From contig CAJNDS010002734.1 of assembly GCA_905221605.1 (NCBI GenBank), forward strand, positions 1,103,090-1,167,089: a stretch of DNA of 64,000 nucleotides, given 5' to 3'. The position numbers and the translations under genes are program-made. Positions 41,301 to 51,577 of this stretch are shown in pieces; positions within the stretch are counted from its first letter, which is position 1; every line of letters starts with the position of its first letter. The notes under the pieces are model-generated. The model did not search any database. It had not been told where the DNA came from and saw nothing but the letters and a program-made list of their open reading frames with translations. The stretch is from Symbiodinium natans. Lineage: Eukaryota > Sar > Dinophyceae > Suessiales > Symbiodiniaceae.

Positions 41301-41685
41301 TGCAAAAATCACTGGGGGGCTGCTCCTGTTCAGCCTTCAAGCCTGGTTTTTGCCACCCCTTGCCTACCAGCAACTCGTCGCTCGCCACCCCGGGAGCTGC
41401 TTGGGATGAGAAAAAGGAGGTCTTCTTCAACTTACTGGTGTTCATCAGCAGCTCCTTAAAATCGGGATTAAAATGGGGGGGGGGGGGGTTCTATAGTCCC
41501 TATGAAGGGCTGTTAGTACAAGGGGATATCATCAGTTGTCTTCTGAGTCTTGGCCTGCGCGTGGGATGGAACGAATGGTGTTGCCTGCATGAGGCGCAAG
41601 TGTGTGCAGGTTACATTGTCGGGAGATGTTGGGGCTTTTGTTTCGACACTATGTTTTATGTCTTGACACAGCCCGCTTGCCTTTT

Positions 41686-41734
41686 GCAGCTTGGGCTTAG
41701 CAGAAAGTCCGTTGTTGACAAGAGAAGTCTTTGA
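41686..41734 (+). CDS. 3' exon, hypothetical
   Basis: Strong acceptor (CTTGCCTTTTGCAG), LGLSRKSVVDKRSL and TGA. It is the end of a longer + ORF whose upstream part includes MITE-B remnant sequence. Confidence 0.45.
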
Positions 41735-41739
41735 TCCCA

Positions 41740-42716
41740 AGCTAAACTAGTGAAGACCGCTCCTCCTTGCCAAAGCTACATTTTTCGCCTGGATACAAAA
41801 ACATCAACCCTACCCTGGCTTTGCTTGGTGAAAGGCATTCAACGACTGGCAGTTTGGGAACTTGTTGGGCGACCTCTAGGCATTGGGGGCTTCGCGAGGA
41901 GGGCAATTAGGCTTTACCCACGCGACTTGTTCAGTCGACTCTGGCATTCTGTGACGAGACAGGTGGTGGCAGTTGTTGATCTGCCTCACTTCTATCGACT
42001 CTATCGCTCGCTCTTGCGCGCACGCTCTTTCTCCATGAGACGCGCCGTGCCATCTACTCGTATCGATCCATTTCTTGGCATTTGTCCGAGTTTCTACCAA
42101 CTGTTGTACTTGCATGGGTGGGTAATCCATTCCACTCCCTCCTCCGATGTCTCCGTTGTCCTTCCCCCTGTTGCCCACTCGACCTCGGAAGCTTTGAGAA
42201 AAAGAAGCGTGAACGTGGCACTACAGCTTGCGATAGGCCGCCGTGGCAGTGTACGGCGGCCTTCGAAATCAGGCCGGTGAGCTGAGGGTCTGCAGCATGT
42301 CGAATTCTGTCGAACAGAATCGTCAAGAAAAATGTTGTTCGTCTCGTGGTTCCGGTCCTTTTTGTACAGCAATATGGTGCCCCTGTGGAAGGCTCGGATT
42401 CGCCAGAGCTTGCCTCAGAGCATGGCTTGTCCGCACTGTCACAAAGCTTTACCTTGAATTTCTTGCCATTCAGAGACACACAACACATCACGCTTGGCCA
42501 CTGAGGCAGCAGCCACCAGCCCCGGCAAGAAGCTCGGAAAGCTGGAGCGTGCGTCTTTTCTCTCTTTTTGTTTTGCGACAGTTTGTGCAGATGTTGCTGA
42601 TCTCGCTTGATTTTGAAGCTGCCAGGCACTGCTTTCGGAAACTTCCATGCCTCCCCAATACAATGCATCCCCTGTCCACGTCTGGTCTCAGCGACACGCA
42701 GCGCAGTGGCAAGCAT
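41740..42716. other. Kilobase with long ORFs on both strands and no telomeric tracts
   Basis: + ORFs 41750-42280 and 42243-42722, minus ORFs 42716-42054 and 42372-42094 all stay open. A minus exon about 42550-42453 (GLVAAASVAKRDVLCVSEWQ) has a GTAAAG donor, and a minus frame KDRNHETNNIFLDDSVRQ follows a CCACAG acceptor, so the minus strand is slightly favoured. The absence of TTTAGGG tracts over 1.2 kb is itself unusual here. Confidence 0.4.
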
Positions 42717-42865
42717 TCATAACCCTGAGCTTTGAGCATCGATTGCCTCAGGTTCCCACACGCGACGCGATCCCTTCCATTCTAGTGTAGACGGAGTTGA
42801 TCTCCTTTTGGGGGATGAAGGTGCAGCAACGTGTGGCAACCAAAACCCAACGATGGCCTTGGGAA
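42717..42865 (-). CDS. Minus-strand 3' exon, hypothetical
   Basis: TTGCAG acceptor, PKAIVGFWLPHVAAPSSPKR then RSTPSTLEWKGSRRVWEPEA, TGA at 42717. MITE-E lies in the upstream intron (42893-42985). Confidence 0.55.
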
Positions 42866-43263
42866 CTGCAACATACCGGGGTTTACGAGAGTAGGGGATC
42901 CGTAAAATAGACCCCCTCAATCGTAGGATTCCTTCATAATAAGGACCCCAATGAGGTACCCCGAATTTCGGAAACCCCCCACGTCTAAATCCTCACCCCT
43001 AAGCCCGAAACCCTAAACCCTAAACCCTAAACCCTAAACCCTAAACACCGGCCAGCTGAGGCCTCAGCCGCTCGAGCTCCGCAGGGGCGCTCCGCCGGAG
43101 CTCCTTCGGTGGACGCACGGGGCCACGAGGCTGGGTTTCGGGTTTAGGGTTTAGGGCTTAGGGCTTAGGGCTTAGGGGTTAGGGGCTTAGGGCTTAGGGC
43201 TTGGGGTTTAGGGTTAAGGGTTTAGGGTTTAGGGCACCTTAGGGTGTTTGGGGAAGTGTTGGA

Positions 43264-43540
43264 GCTTGCCCACACCGAGCTCCGCCATGACCTTTTACCT
43301 CCATTCCGAAATCCACCACCTGGACCTGCCCGAGCCAGGAAGTATTGGTGGCGATGCGTGCGGGCCCCCAACTGGAAGGTTCATGGGCGGTTAGAAGTGG
43401 GGTGAGAAGTAGGGTATCTACACTGATAGCTGGTTTATCACCTGATTTAGGGTACTTATAGCCCTACTTCTTTTTACCCATGAGCTTCCAAGACTGGCAA
43501 CCCATCCATGAGCACGCCCCCTAAACCCCAAACCCTACAA
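43264..43540 (+). CDS. Exon interrupted by MITE-A
   Basis: VLELAHTELRHDLLPPFRNP then RKYWWRCVRAPNWK; the GT within the MITE-A terminal repeat acts as donor (43379) and AAG| at 43492 as acceptor, giving NWKTGNPSMSTPP in frame. Good support for element-borne splice sites. Confidence 0.55.
43372..43492. mobile_element. MITE-A
   Basis: CTGGAAGGTTCATGGGCGG to CCCATGAGCTTCCAAG inside an exon. Confidence 0.75.
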
Positions 43541-43629
43541 CCTAAGCCCTAAACCCTAAACCCTAAACCCTAAACCCCAAACCCTAAACCCTAAACCCTG
43601 ATCGAGCCGCTTGAGCACTGGGAGTAGGC

Positions 43630-43698
43630 TCCAACTTCGCCGCATCGAGGCCTTCACTCCGCCGTGCGTCCTTTGCCGTCTCTACGGCCCAGGCGGGG
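43630..43698 (+). CDS. Short exon, hypothetical
   Basis: GSNFAASRPSLRRASFAVST then AQAG between CCCTAAA and degenerate TTTAGGG tracts. Confidence 0.45.
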
Positions 43699-44100
43699 TT
43701 TTTTTCGGGCTCAGGTGGGGTCTTAGGGTTTTTGTTGGGTTTTAGGGGTCTTAAGGGTTTAATTAGGGCTTTACTGGTCCTGACCCTGCATTGCAGGCAG
43801 CGCAGGCCAACGTCCAACTGCCTTTGAGAGTACGGCCCCTGGGTGTGGGGGGTTTCTGAAAGTAGGGGGTACCCTTTTTGAGGGTTCCTATAACAAGGAT
43901 TCTTGTATTTGGGGGAATATATATATATATACTATATATATATATATATATAATCGGGGTACGCCTATCTTGGGATAAATGGCCATGTCTGGTCAGACGG
44001 AGTTTAGTTTTTCGTTCTCCAACCTGGCAGTGTCCGTCTAGGAATGGGAACAAGATTGGGAAGGGAGGTCGCTGGAGCAGGGGTTTAGGGTTTAGGGTTT

Positions 44101-44403
44101 TGGCTGTTGCTCGAACCGGACAGGCTTTTCTGGAGCTTGTTGTTGATGATGTTTCTTCTTTCGTTTGGTGCAGCACGGGAAACAGTGTAGCAACCGACAA
44201 ATGGGCCCATAGTTACAGGTTTCTAACTCTGCGTACCGCACTTGAGGTTTAGGGTTTAGGGTTTAGGGTTAGGGTTTATTGTGGAAAACCGTGGAGGCTG
44301 GAAGCTTGGAAGTTGGTGCCACGACTGCGCTGCACCAGGTCTTCCCAGTTCCCCCGCTGACCCAAGTGGAGGTTGACCTGATCTTCGTGCAGGCAACTAG
44401 CGG
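44101..44403 (+). CDS. Two exons joined across a 50-nt telomeric intron
   Basis: 44101-44246: GQAFLELVVDDVSSFVWCST then NSVATDKWAHSYRFLTLRTA, ending CTTGAG|GTTTAGGG in phase 0. Intron 44247-44296 is four telomeric units plus a short tail ending GTGGAG. 44297-44403: AGSLEVGATTALHQVFPVPP then LTQVEVDLIFVQATSG, phase 0. Strong coding signal; family unknown. Confidence 0.6.
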
Positions 44404-44757
44404 GCTTAGGGTTTAGGGTTCAGGGTTCAGGGTTTTGAATTTTGGGCTTAGGGTTTGACTCGGGAAGCAACCTAGGACCCGGAGTAGGCCCTTATTTCCT
44501 TCTTTTAGGGTTGGGATTCCCTTTTACAATCCACTTAAAGCCAAAAAGGGTACCCTTTGCATTCCTAGGTTACTCCTGGGTCGAGCAACATGAAGTTGCT
44601 GATATCGAGACCTTTCCAATCAGCGTGCATAGCAGACAACCCCCCGGCATGGGTTCACCAAGTTTACCCCCAAGAGTCCGCATGTCGTTTTCTCTGAACA
44701 TGGAATGAAGGCTGGAATCTAACCCTGGGGGGTTCGGGTTTCGGGGAAGTTTCGCAG

Positions 44758-44947
44758 GCGACTCGACCCGTGGACACGCCCGAACGCCGGAAGTCTGTGG
44801 TGCAGGCCGATGAACTGGATTTTGCCGCACTTGGTTATTGTTTGAGGGTGGTTGCTGAGTACCTGAGAGCACCTGTCCGTCAAGTTTTGGCGCCGACATG
44901 GGCTTGTGCAAGCGTCTGTTGCTTGACTGCAGCATTTGCCAATTCAC
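44758..44947 (+). CDS. Long exon, hypothetical protein
   Basis: TTTCGCAG acceptor, RPVDTPERRKSVVQADELDF then AALGYCLRVVAEYLRAPVRQ and LAPTWACASVCCLTAAFANS, GTAGGTG donor at 44948. One of the longest clear exons. Not recognised. Confidence 0.6.
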
Positions 44948-45213
44948 GTAGGTGAAGGCCATGAAGCCTGTAGCATGAAATAAGTCCATGTCATTCCAAC
45001 CACCGGCCCATGCTGATCATGCTGATCATGCTGATGCTGAAGACATGTCTTTTCAATCCTGTCGTTGTTGCTTGAGCACGGCCTTACACCCCACACTCTA
45101 AACCCTCTGAACCCTATATGATCCCTGTGAACCCTATAAGCCCTATAAACCCTATATACCCTCTCAACCCTATACAAACCCTATGAACCCTAGAAGCCCT
45201 ATAAACCCTAAGC

Positions 45214-45336
45214 CCCACTACTGCGGGACCAAAAGTTCCTGTCCTCCTTGGGCCATGGGGTGCAGACATGCAGCTCTCCTGCCTCCGCACTCCTGTCGAC
45301 TGCCGCGCCGGCAGCTGCGTCAAAGCACAGGCGCCC
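45214..45336 (+). CDS. Exon, hypothetical protein
   Basis: VPVLLGPWGADMQLSCLRTP then VDCRAGSCVKAQAP, between degenerate CCCTAAA and TTTAGGG tracts. Cys-rich end. Confidence 0.5.
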
Positions 45337-45525
45337 CTTAGGGATTAGGGGCTATTTTGGGTTTAGGATTTAGGGTTTAGGGGTTTAGGGTTTTAGGGTT
45401 TATAGGGTTTAAGGCTAGGGTTTAGGGTTTAGGGCTAAGGGTTTAGGGAGCCACCGGGCGCTCCCCTTGAGAGTTCCAGCTTCAGTCAACTGCTTTCAAC
45501 CACACTCCACCTCACCGCCGCGCGC

Positions 45526-45603
45526 AGCGAAGGTCGCGGATGCAAACTGGAAGCTGCAACAGTGGAGAGGGGACATCAGCAGAGACTTGGGGGGCAAAGA
45601 TGG
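45526..45603 (+). CDS. Exon ending at MITE-E
   Basis: CGCGCAG acceptor, AKVADANWKLQQWRGDISRD then LGGKDG, running into MITE-E (45604-45705). Confidence 0.55.
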
Positions 45604-45820
45604 GGGGGGTTTACGGAAAACAAGGGACCCCGAATATCGATCCCCAAATCGTAGGATTCCCCTCTAATCAGGACCCCAGGAAGATACCCCGAATCTATAA
45701 AACCCCCGAGAGTTGTACCAATTGGTCACTGATTCCCGATGGCACCCTGAGCCCTAAACCCTAAACCCTAAACCCTAAACCCTAAACCGTTCATCGTGTA
45801 CTCGTCCTGCGCCTCCTCTA

Positions 45821-46140
45821 AGGAGACTACTTTGAAGAGGAGATCGTGCCGCAAAGCCCGCGGACGACTTTCCTGCCTTTGGCCAGGCACCATAGCATGG
45901 GGGTTTCCGAACATGGGGGTACCCTTTTGTTGGGGTTTAGGGTTTAGGGTTCAGGGTTTAGGGTTTAGGGTTTAGGGTTTAGGGTTTAGGGTTTAGGGTT
46001 TAGGGTTTAGGGTTTAGGGGGCATTTTCAGGGTACCCCTCTTTGGGGAAATGCCCATATACGACTGACATCCACCGGCTCAGCAGAATCCGTAGCACGAG
46101 AACTGCTACAGGGTTTCTGTTTGAAAAACGTCCACTCCCA
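45821..46140 (+). CDS. Exon split by MITE-E
   Basis: DYFEEEIVPQSPRTTFLPLA on the left; MITE-E 45896-46059 with a nested TTTAGGG tract; then RLTSTGSAESVARELLQGFC and LKNVHSHGP on the right. Removing the element keeps one frame. The right side ends at a CCCTAAA tract. Confidence 0.5.
45896..46059. mobile_element. MITE-E with nested TTTAGGG tract
   Basis: Arms at 45896-45930 and 46021-46059 enclose about 85 bp of TTTAGGG units. Confidence 0.75.
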
Positions 46141-46223
46141 TGGGCCTAAACCCTAAACCCTAAACCCTAAACCCTAAACCCTAAACCCTAAACCCTAAAC
46201 CCTAAACCCTAAACCCTAAACCG

Positions 46224-46320
46224 ATGATCTTGCCAGTCGTCTCAGGGACGGCGGCTTCCTGTCCAGCGCATCGTTGGCCGGCTTTGACATGGCGCAGGCC
46301 GGCTCATGCAGCACGAGCTG
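46224..46320 (+). CDS. Exon, hypothetical protein
   Basis: DDLASRLRDGGFLSSASLAG then FDMAQAGSCSTS and TGA, directly after a CCCTAAA tract. Another frame is open to 46445. Confidence 0.45.
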
Positions 46321-46459
46321 ACATCGAAGCCACCATCTGCTTAGGAACCCCCTCCCCCGCCCCCCCAAAAAAAAATCATACACTATTCCTTACAAGCGCA
46401 ATAGAATGTAGTGATTGTTGCTGGGGGTTCTTGAAGCAAATTTAATTGAAGGTTCAGGA

Positions 46460-46743
46460 AGGTTGAGGAGCTCAAGGCAAGATGGTCCCGCCATGAACCA
46501 GGCCACGACACGTCACATGCCCGTGAGCCTTGGAAAGCCCACAGGCCGGTGAACCAAAGAAGTGCGCAGTGGACGTGGCGCCTATACCAGGCAGGGGTTG
46601 TGCGAGCATTTTGCCTGGTCTACATCCTGACTACGCCCCCTAAATGCCTAAACTGCCTGATCCTTGTAGGCTATGACCCCTCATCGATCGCCGGCTGGCG
46701 CTTGGATCCAGCACAGGCCTTGTCAGTTCGTTCTCGCTTATGA
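46460..46743 (+). CDS. Open region of about 93 codons
   Basis: GGTTCAG acceptor, KVEELKARWSRHEPGHDTSH then AREPWKAHRPVNQRSAQWTW, and a likely separate exon after CTTGTAG (YDPSSIAGWRLDPAQ), TGA at 46741. No family. Confidence 0.45.
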
Positions 46744-46802
46744 CTCATAAAGGACCCTAACATGAACCCTTAAATTGTTCGGTGTTCCCCAAAAAGGGGG
46801 CG

Positions 46803-47009
46803 GGGTTACAGTCCAAAACTGCTCGGCCTCTTTACAGCGACGGTCGCCAGGAGAGAGAAAAGCACCCTTGCGACAGTGCTTCCCGGCCGACGGCTGCGGA
46901 ATCTGCAGCAAAGGCATCCCAGATGCCTGCGACGCCTGCACCTCTGCTTGATGCCGTGCCTCGGATAAGCTTGAGCAGCAACTCGAAAGACCGAATGATG
47001 TTTCCATGA
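46803..47009 (+). CDS. 3' exon, hypothetical
   Basis: SKTARPLYSDGRQEREKHPC then PTAAESAAKASQMPATPAPL, TGA at 47007-47009. An antisense ORF of 89 codons exists but shows less biased composition. Confidence 0.45.
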   Translation, partial: GLQSKTARPLYSDGRQEREKHPCDSASRPTAAESAAKASQMPATPAPLLDAVPRISLSSNSKDRMMFP

Positions 47010-47082
47010 CCCGAAACCCTATAAACCCTGAACCCTAAACCCTAAACCCCAGCCGTTACAATTCCCAAGGTCTTTCCGCAGC

Positions 47083-47480
47083 CTACGTCCATGCCAGACC
47101 GCGGACAGCACCGAGCACGAAAGGAGGTGGCCCCTGCGGGACGGGCACATGCGGCCGTACAGCGCCTTGGTCGCACCGTCCTCAGATGCCTCTTTTCGGG
47201 TTTAGGGTCTATGGTGTACGGTTTAGGGTTTAGGGTAGCGAGCCCGGAATGCCAGTTTCGGCACGGTTCTCTAATTTCGGACACTTTTTGGGTCCCCAAG
47301 TACATCAGGCCCCGCAGTCGAAGTGGAGTTGTCAAAGCGGGGGTTCTGAAGAGTTTTCACGCGCATCTTCGCAACGTTGCACGAGGACTTTGCCGGAGGA
47401 GGTCCTAGTGTGCGAAAGCAGCAACCAACGCTTCGCGCGCGAAGCAGTGTCCAGGACCAGCCTAATTGGGGGGCTTGGAT
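47083..47480 (+). CDS. Two exons, hypothetical protein
   Basis: 47083-47199: TCCGCAG acceptor, MPDRGQHRARKEVAPAGRAH then AAVQRLGRTVLRCLF, TTTAGGG after. About 47240-47480: MPVSARFSNFGHFLGPQVHQ then SSQRCTRTLPEEVLVCESSN. Confidence 0.5.
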
Positions 47481-47622
47481 GTGTGCTAGTATATGACTGT
47501 AGTACTATGTTATCATATTTCTCGAGTAGTCGTGTATTAGAATATTCGAATTATGCGATTATGATTATGTATCCGTGGCAATACTAAGGTTTAAATATGC
47601 TAACCATAGGTGGCAAGAATGT

Positions 47623-47775
47623 TCATTCACAAGATTTGCAAGCTGCCAAAGCAGAGGCATGAGAATTCGGCAGCGGCCTCGTAGTGCAGGTTATGCAGGA
47701 TATGAAACGAGCATCTGAGCGACAGGATTTGCAGGCCGTTCTCCATATGGAATCCTACACGTGGATCTTACCATG
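47623..47775 (+). CDS. Short exons, hypothetical
   Basis: ATG at 47621-47623 region: FIHKICKLPKQRHENSAAAS; then TATGCAG acceptor at about 47699 and DMKRASERQDLQAVLHMESY. Weak splice evidence between them. Confidence 0.35.
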
Positions 47776-48419
47776 CTTTACTTGGAATGCACCATAACGA
47801 GCATGCATAAGAAGGCATGCAATTTTCCCCAAACGGCGCCAACACCTAGGGCCTCTTACGTTAAGAGTAGCTGTTGGCGTCGTGGATGGTGTCGAATCGC
47901 GCTCTGGCCTCGGTCCTTGGTGAGCGTTTGTGGGCTAGGCTGGCACAATATCGAGCTCGTCTTGGGATTTACATTTCGCTTGATTTATTGTGGCTCTGTA
48001 TTCTTGGTGCAACATGAAAGGACAGACCGAGCTCCGTTGAAAGATTTAGCTCGAACCTACCATGCTGTGCTATTAGCCCAATTGGCTTCCCTCCATACGA
48101 CGCCCATTGGACCACTCGACCATCAGACTAGTCATCAGACCATGAGACCAGTAGCAACCAGACCATTAGCCCAATGCAATGGTCGAATGGTCCGGGGGCG
48201 TCGTAGCGGTCCCATTGTCAGGTGGGTCTGGTTCGGGAAGACCTTTTGGCCCAATGGTCTAATTGTCGGGTGCGGTGTAATGTGGTGCTTCGAAGGAGAA
48301 AAACATGCTGGGGGATAGTCATTTACCCACATATTAACAGATTATATAGGTATATACACACAGGATATGTTGTGCCAGAAGGTGCCACACCCTCTAAGTG
48401 ATAAAGCAGAACTTAGTAC

Positions 48420-48830
48420 GAAGCGCTTCTGAGTCCTTAAATGCCGAGAGGATTGGGCTGGTGCCGCTGACCATCTGTGATGCAGCTACGTGCCCAGAAT
48501 TCAGGCTACAACGATTCTTGGCAGCGCAGTGGTACCCTTTTGCCCTTTTTTTCGTTCTAGGTCCGCTAGAAAGTAACCAACCCCAAAACGGGCACCCTCA
48601 ATTGCAATATGGTTTCTCGGCTACCAAGGATTGATGATGGAACCTTATCTCAAAAGAAAGCACTCTGTCGTGCTCACGTGATTGCATGTAGAGCGAGCAG
48701 CACTCTCACCACGCTTGGGAGGGGCTCAGCGCGCAGTGCCGAGGACTTCCCTTGTCCCCAGGCATCTTCCATGCATGCGAATGAGAGCTTGCCCAGTGCT
48801 GCCAGGACAGAGCGGGTAGTATGGTTTAGG
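48420..48830 (+). CDS. Exons around MITE-G, hypothetical protein
   Basis: SASESLNAERIGLVPLTICD then PEFRLQRFLAAQ; GT donor at 48539 inside MITE-G and AAG| at 48628 join IDDGTLSQKKALCRAHVIAC and LTTLGRGSARSAEDFPCPQA in frame. The element has a perfect GATT duplication (48523-48526, 48629-48632). Confidence 0.5.
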
Positions 48831-48889
48831 GGTTTCGTTAGGGTTTCGTTAGGGTTTCTAGGGTTTAGGGTTTATGGGCATGCAATTTT

Positions 48890-49000
48890 GAATATATGTG
48901 GAAATTTGCCAGTGCTAGTCTTGCAAGGGCGGGCATGGTCGGCCAAGCTACACGTAAACCCGTTGCACAATTTGAGCGGCCCGCTGCCATCACTCTTCTT
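48890..49000 (+). CDS. Exon ending at MITE-E
   Basis: KFASASLARAGMVGQATRKP then VAQFERPAAITLLAW, followed by a CATGGGCAT MITE-E end. Confidence 0.5.
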
Positions 49001-49146
49001 GCATGGGCATCTCTCTCAAAACAGGGGTACCCCTATGATAGCAAGAATCTTAACTTAATCGTCGTTAGTATGGGAATCGGGAAACAGCCCCTAGACTGGC
49101 CCTAAAGCCTAAACCGTAAACCGTAAGCCCTAAACCCCAACTCCTA

Positions 49147-49258
49147 TAGTAGATGCCAAAAAGTTGGAAACTCAATAGCCTCAATCCCTCAGAGTAAAGT
49201 ATAGGGAATCCCAGCACTATTTGTCCTTAAACAGGTTTCCAACTTTTCGGGGTTTACT
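49147..49258. mobile_element. MITE-N, AAAGTTGGAAAC palindrome
   Basis: TAGTAGATGCCAAAAAGTTG mirrored by CAACTTTTCGGGGTTTACTG. MITE-K (GGAATTAGGTAC type) lies at 1192-1263 and 10288-10371. Confidence 0.65.
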
Positions 49259-49265
49259 GTAGTCC

Positions 49266-49385
49266 GGTCGAAGCCCCTGCATTCCGCGAGGAAGGCAGAC
49301 CCATCCGTGGGGGAGCCCCGAAGTGAGCCGGACCTCTCCCGCGCGCAGGCGCCGCCATCTGAGGCCAGGACTGCAACTTGGGGGT
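49266..49385 (+). CDS. Exon, hypothetical protein
   Basis: HSARKADPSVGEPRSEPDLS then RAQAPPSEARTATWGS, before a TTTAGGG-like tract. Low-complexity acidic/proline linker. Confidence 0.45.
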
Positions 49386-49590
49386 CTAGGGTTGAGGGTT
49401 TGGGGTGTAGGGTTTAGGGGTAAGTGTTTAAGGACACATGGGGCCGGGGGGGTTCGGCTGGGGTGTGGGTGGAGAGATATTCTGCATCTCCCAGGGCTTT
49501 GCCTCCAGTTTAGGGTATATAGGGTTTAGGGTTTAGGGTTTAGGGTTTAGGGTTTAGGGTTTAGGGTTTAGGGCTGGGTTTAGGGTTTAG

Positions 49591-49675
49591 GGCAACCCGA
49601 AGGCCAAAGAGTCCTGCGCCGCGGTGGAGCAAGGGCCCCAGGACGCGAACTGTCGAAGTCTTCCGCGGGCTTCAC
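49591..49675 (+). CDS. Exon, hypothetical protein
   Basis: NPKAKESCAAVEQGPQDANC then RSLPRASLEA, between TTTAGGG tracts. Confidence 0.45.
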
Positions 49676-49751
49676 TTGAAGCTTCATGGGTTTAGGGTTT
49701 AGGGTTTAGGGTTTAGGGTTTAGGGTTCAAGGTCTAGGCTATTTTTGGAAG

Positions 49752-49804
49752 TATGGGCAGGCTGCGTGAGCAACAGCTCACATCAGACCTCATGTCAAGG
49801 CCGG
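49752..49804 (+). CDS. Short exon with GTGAGT donor
   Basis: GRLREQQLTSDLMSRP and canonical donor GTGAGT at 49805. Start uncertain. Confidence 0.5.
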
Positions 49805-50165
49805 GTGAGTCGGTCAGGCTTTTCGGCCCTCCACAATTGTACAGTAGTGCTTGCTTTTCATCTGGGTTTTGGAGTACTGTACTTTAATACTTTTTTTGGT
49901 TCTGGGTTCCTATTAAAGCTACTTTTACCTAAAAAGTATATACTTTTTTTTCCAGGGTCTACTCCAAAGGTAGGTCATTGTACCTACACCAACTTGAGTG
50001 GATGATGAGCATCCGAGTTGAGGCTTTTGCCTTCCTAGTAGGAAGACTTTGAAGCAAAAGTGTAAGTAAGTGAGTGTGAGTGCTCGTGCCCTTCCTATTG
50101 CTCGTGCTCGTGCTTGTGCTTATTTTTGTGTGTGGGTGTGGGTGGGTGGTGTGCGCTTTGTTTTG

Positions 50166-50646
50166 AAGGTTTGGAGCTGCTATGGCTAGGGGCACGCTTA
50201 TGGACCTCCCAGTCATGGGGCGGAGAAGAAGCCATGAAAGTCCTAAGCTGCTGTGAAAATTGTGTCTGGGGGAAATGCGCAGGAAGACCCAGAGCAACAA
50301 GTTGACCCCAAGCAGCCTCCGGGCAGCTCTGCTTCAGCTGGCGCAGCTGCTCAGACTCAGATATAGGGATCATGCGGGTTCTGTGCGGTCAGTCGCCCTT
50401 TTGGCACCGGGCTTGTTTGCTTTTCCGTGAAATCCTACTGAAAAGGGACCCACAAGGGCCCCTGGTTTTCAATAACCTCAGTCATCTGCTTCCACTTCCA
50501 CCCCCCAACCTAACCCCCCCCCCCAACCCCCCACAAACGTATGCAAGAAGCGCATGCTTAACATCCTGCGGCAGAGACTGCCACGCCGTGGACGGAAGGA
50601 GCCAATACACTGGGGCGCGAAGAGAGCCGCGGTTCAGAGCTTCAAC
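50166..50646 (-). CDS. Minus-strand gene, two exons
   Basis: Upstream exon about 50646-50535: VEALNRGSLRAPVYWLLPST then AWQSLPQDVKHALLAYVC. Downstream exon 50360-50166: SEQLRQLKQSCPEAAWGQLV then ALGLPAHFPQTQFSQQLRTF and SSPPHDWEVHKRAPSHSSS. Looks soluble and helical; family unknown. A + ORF at 50372-50671 is treated as a shadow. Confidence 0.55.
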
Positions 50647-50898
50647 CTACTGCGGCACCTTCTTGGGCTAAGGGCGCAGCAAGACCCTAAAAGACCCTGA
50701 AAGCCATGAAAAACTCTGAACCCCCAAAACTCGTAAGCCCTAGAAAGGAAGACCCCCTAAGCCTAAGTACTGAACTAAAGCTAGGCAACCGCAACTGAAT
50801 GGGCGTTGCAGGTGTTTGGGTTTGTTTACGGTCTGAAGTTAGGGTTTCTAAACCCGAAACCCTAGCCCTGAAGTCCTGAAGTCGAAGGAAACCCGCAT

Positions 50899-51003
50899 GT
50901 GGCAACTAAGGCTGACGCTGCTGAGCCAAAGCCGCGGGCAAAGCCGCAGGCGTCTGTGGGCAAAGCTGGCAAAGCCAAGGCCCAGCGCCATACGTTTGAC
51001 AAG
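50899..51003 (+). CDS. Lys/Ala-rich exon with telomeric donor
   Basis: VATKADAAEPKPRAKPQASV then GKAGKAKAQRHTFDK, then GTTTAGGG at 51004 as donor. Basic low-complexity tail typical of nuclear proteins. Confidence 0.55.
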
Positions 51004-51149
51004 GTTTAGGGTTTGGGGTTTCGGGTTTAGGGTTTAGGGTTTAGGTAGGGTTTAGGGCAAGTAGACAGCGCAGTGGCATGACGTTTTTGTCAAAGAGAGC
51101 AGGTCCTTTAAAAGGCTCTTCCGTTCTTTCCACTGTGCAGCGGGATGGA

Positions 51150-51528
51150 TCCCCTGCAGCAAGGACAACAAGGAGGACAAGAACCCTGACAAGCCGGACG
51201 AAAAACCAGGGAGCCTTAGTAGCTGAATGAGTGCACTTTACGCTTTTTTTGGATACCACAATCCCCTAGAAGAACTGAAAGTGTACACTTTTTTGGGGGG
51301 GGGGCTTATGAACTCTGCAACTAAGGAGCAGAGAGGCACCATCCACGACTCCCGCCGCCTCCAGCGTCCCTCGCCTTCATGTTGTGAGAGCGGAAACTTG
51401 GGGGCGGATGCCGCTGACCCATGAGTCATCCTTGAATGCACTGAGGTCCGGCGCAAGAAGTCCTCAACTCCTGCACCCAGCAGCAAACATCTGCAGCCTC
51501 CGGAGAAGGTAGACGCCCGCCTCGAAAC
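51150..51528 (+). CDS. Exon split by MITE-F
   Basis: GTGCAG acceptor, GWIPCSKDNKEDKNPDKPDE then KPGS; MITE-F 51215-51325 with a perfect GAGC duplication (51211-51214, 51326-51329). Removing element plus one GAGC continues REAPSTTPAASSVPRLHVVR then TWGRMPLTHESSLNALRSGA in the same frame for about 65 codons. Confidence 0.65.
51215..51325. mobile_element. MITE-F, GAGC duplication
   Basis: CTTAGTAGCTGAATGAGTGC to CTCTGCAACTAAG; inner ACACTTTTTTGGGGG. Perfect flanking GAGC. Confidence 0.85.
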
Positions 51529-51577
51529 ACCAGGGGACTCCCTAAACTCTAAACCCTAAGCCCTAAACCTCGGTCAT

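Noticed and set aside
47761-48318. 185-codon + ORF
   Set aside because: Covers an inverted-repeat region around 48105-48275 (CCCAATGGTC / GACCATTAG arms) and shows no coding-like stretch; probably an element.
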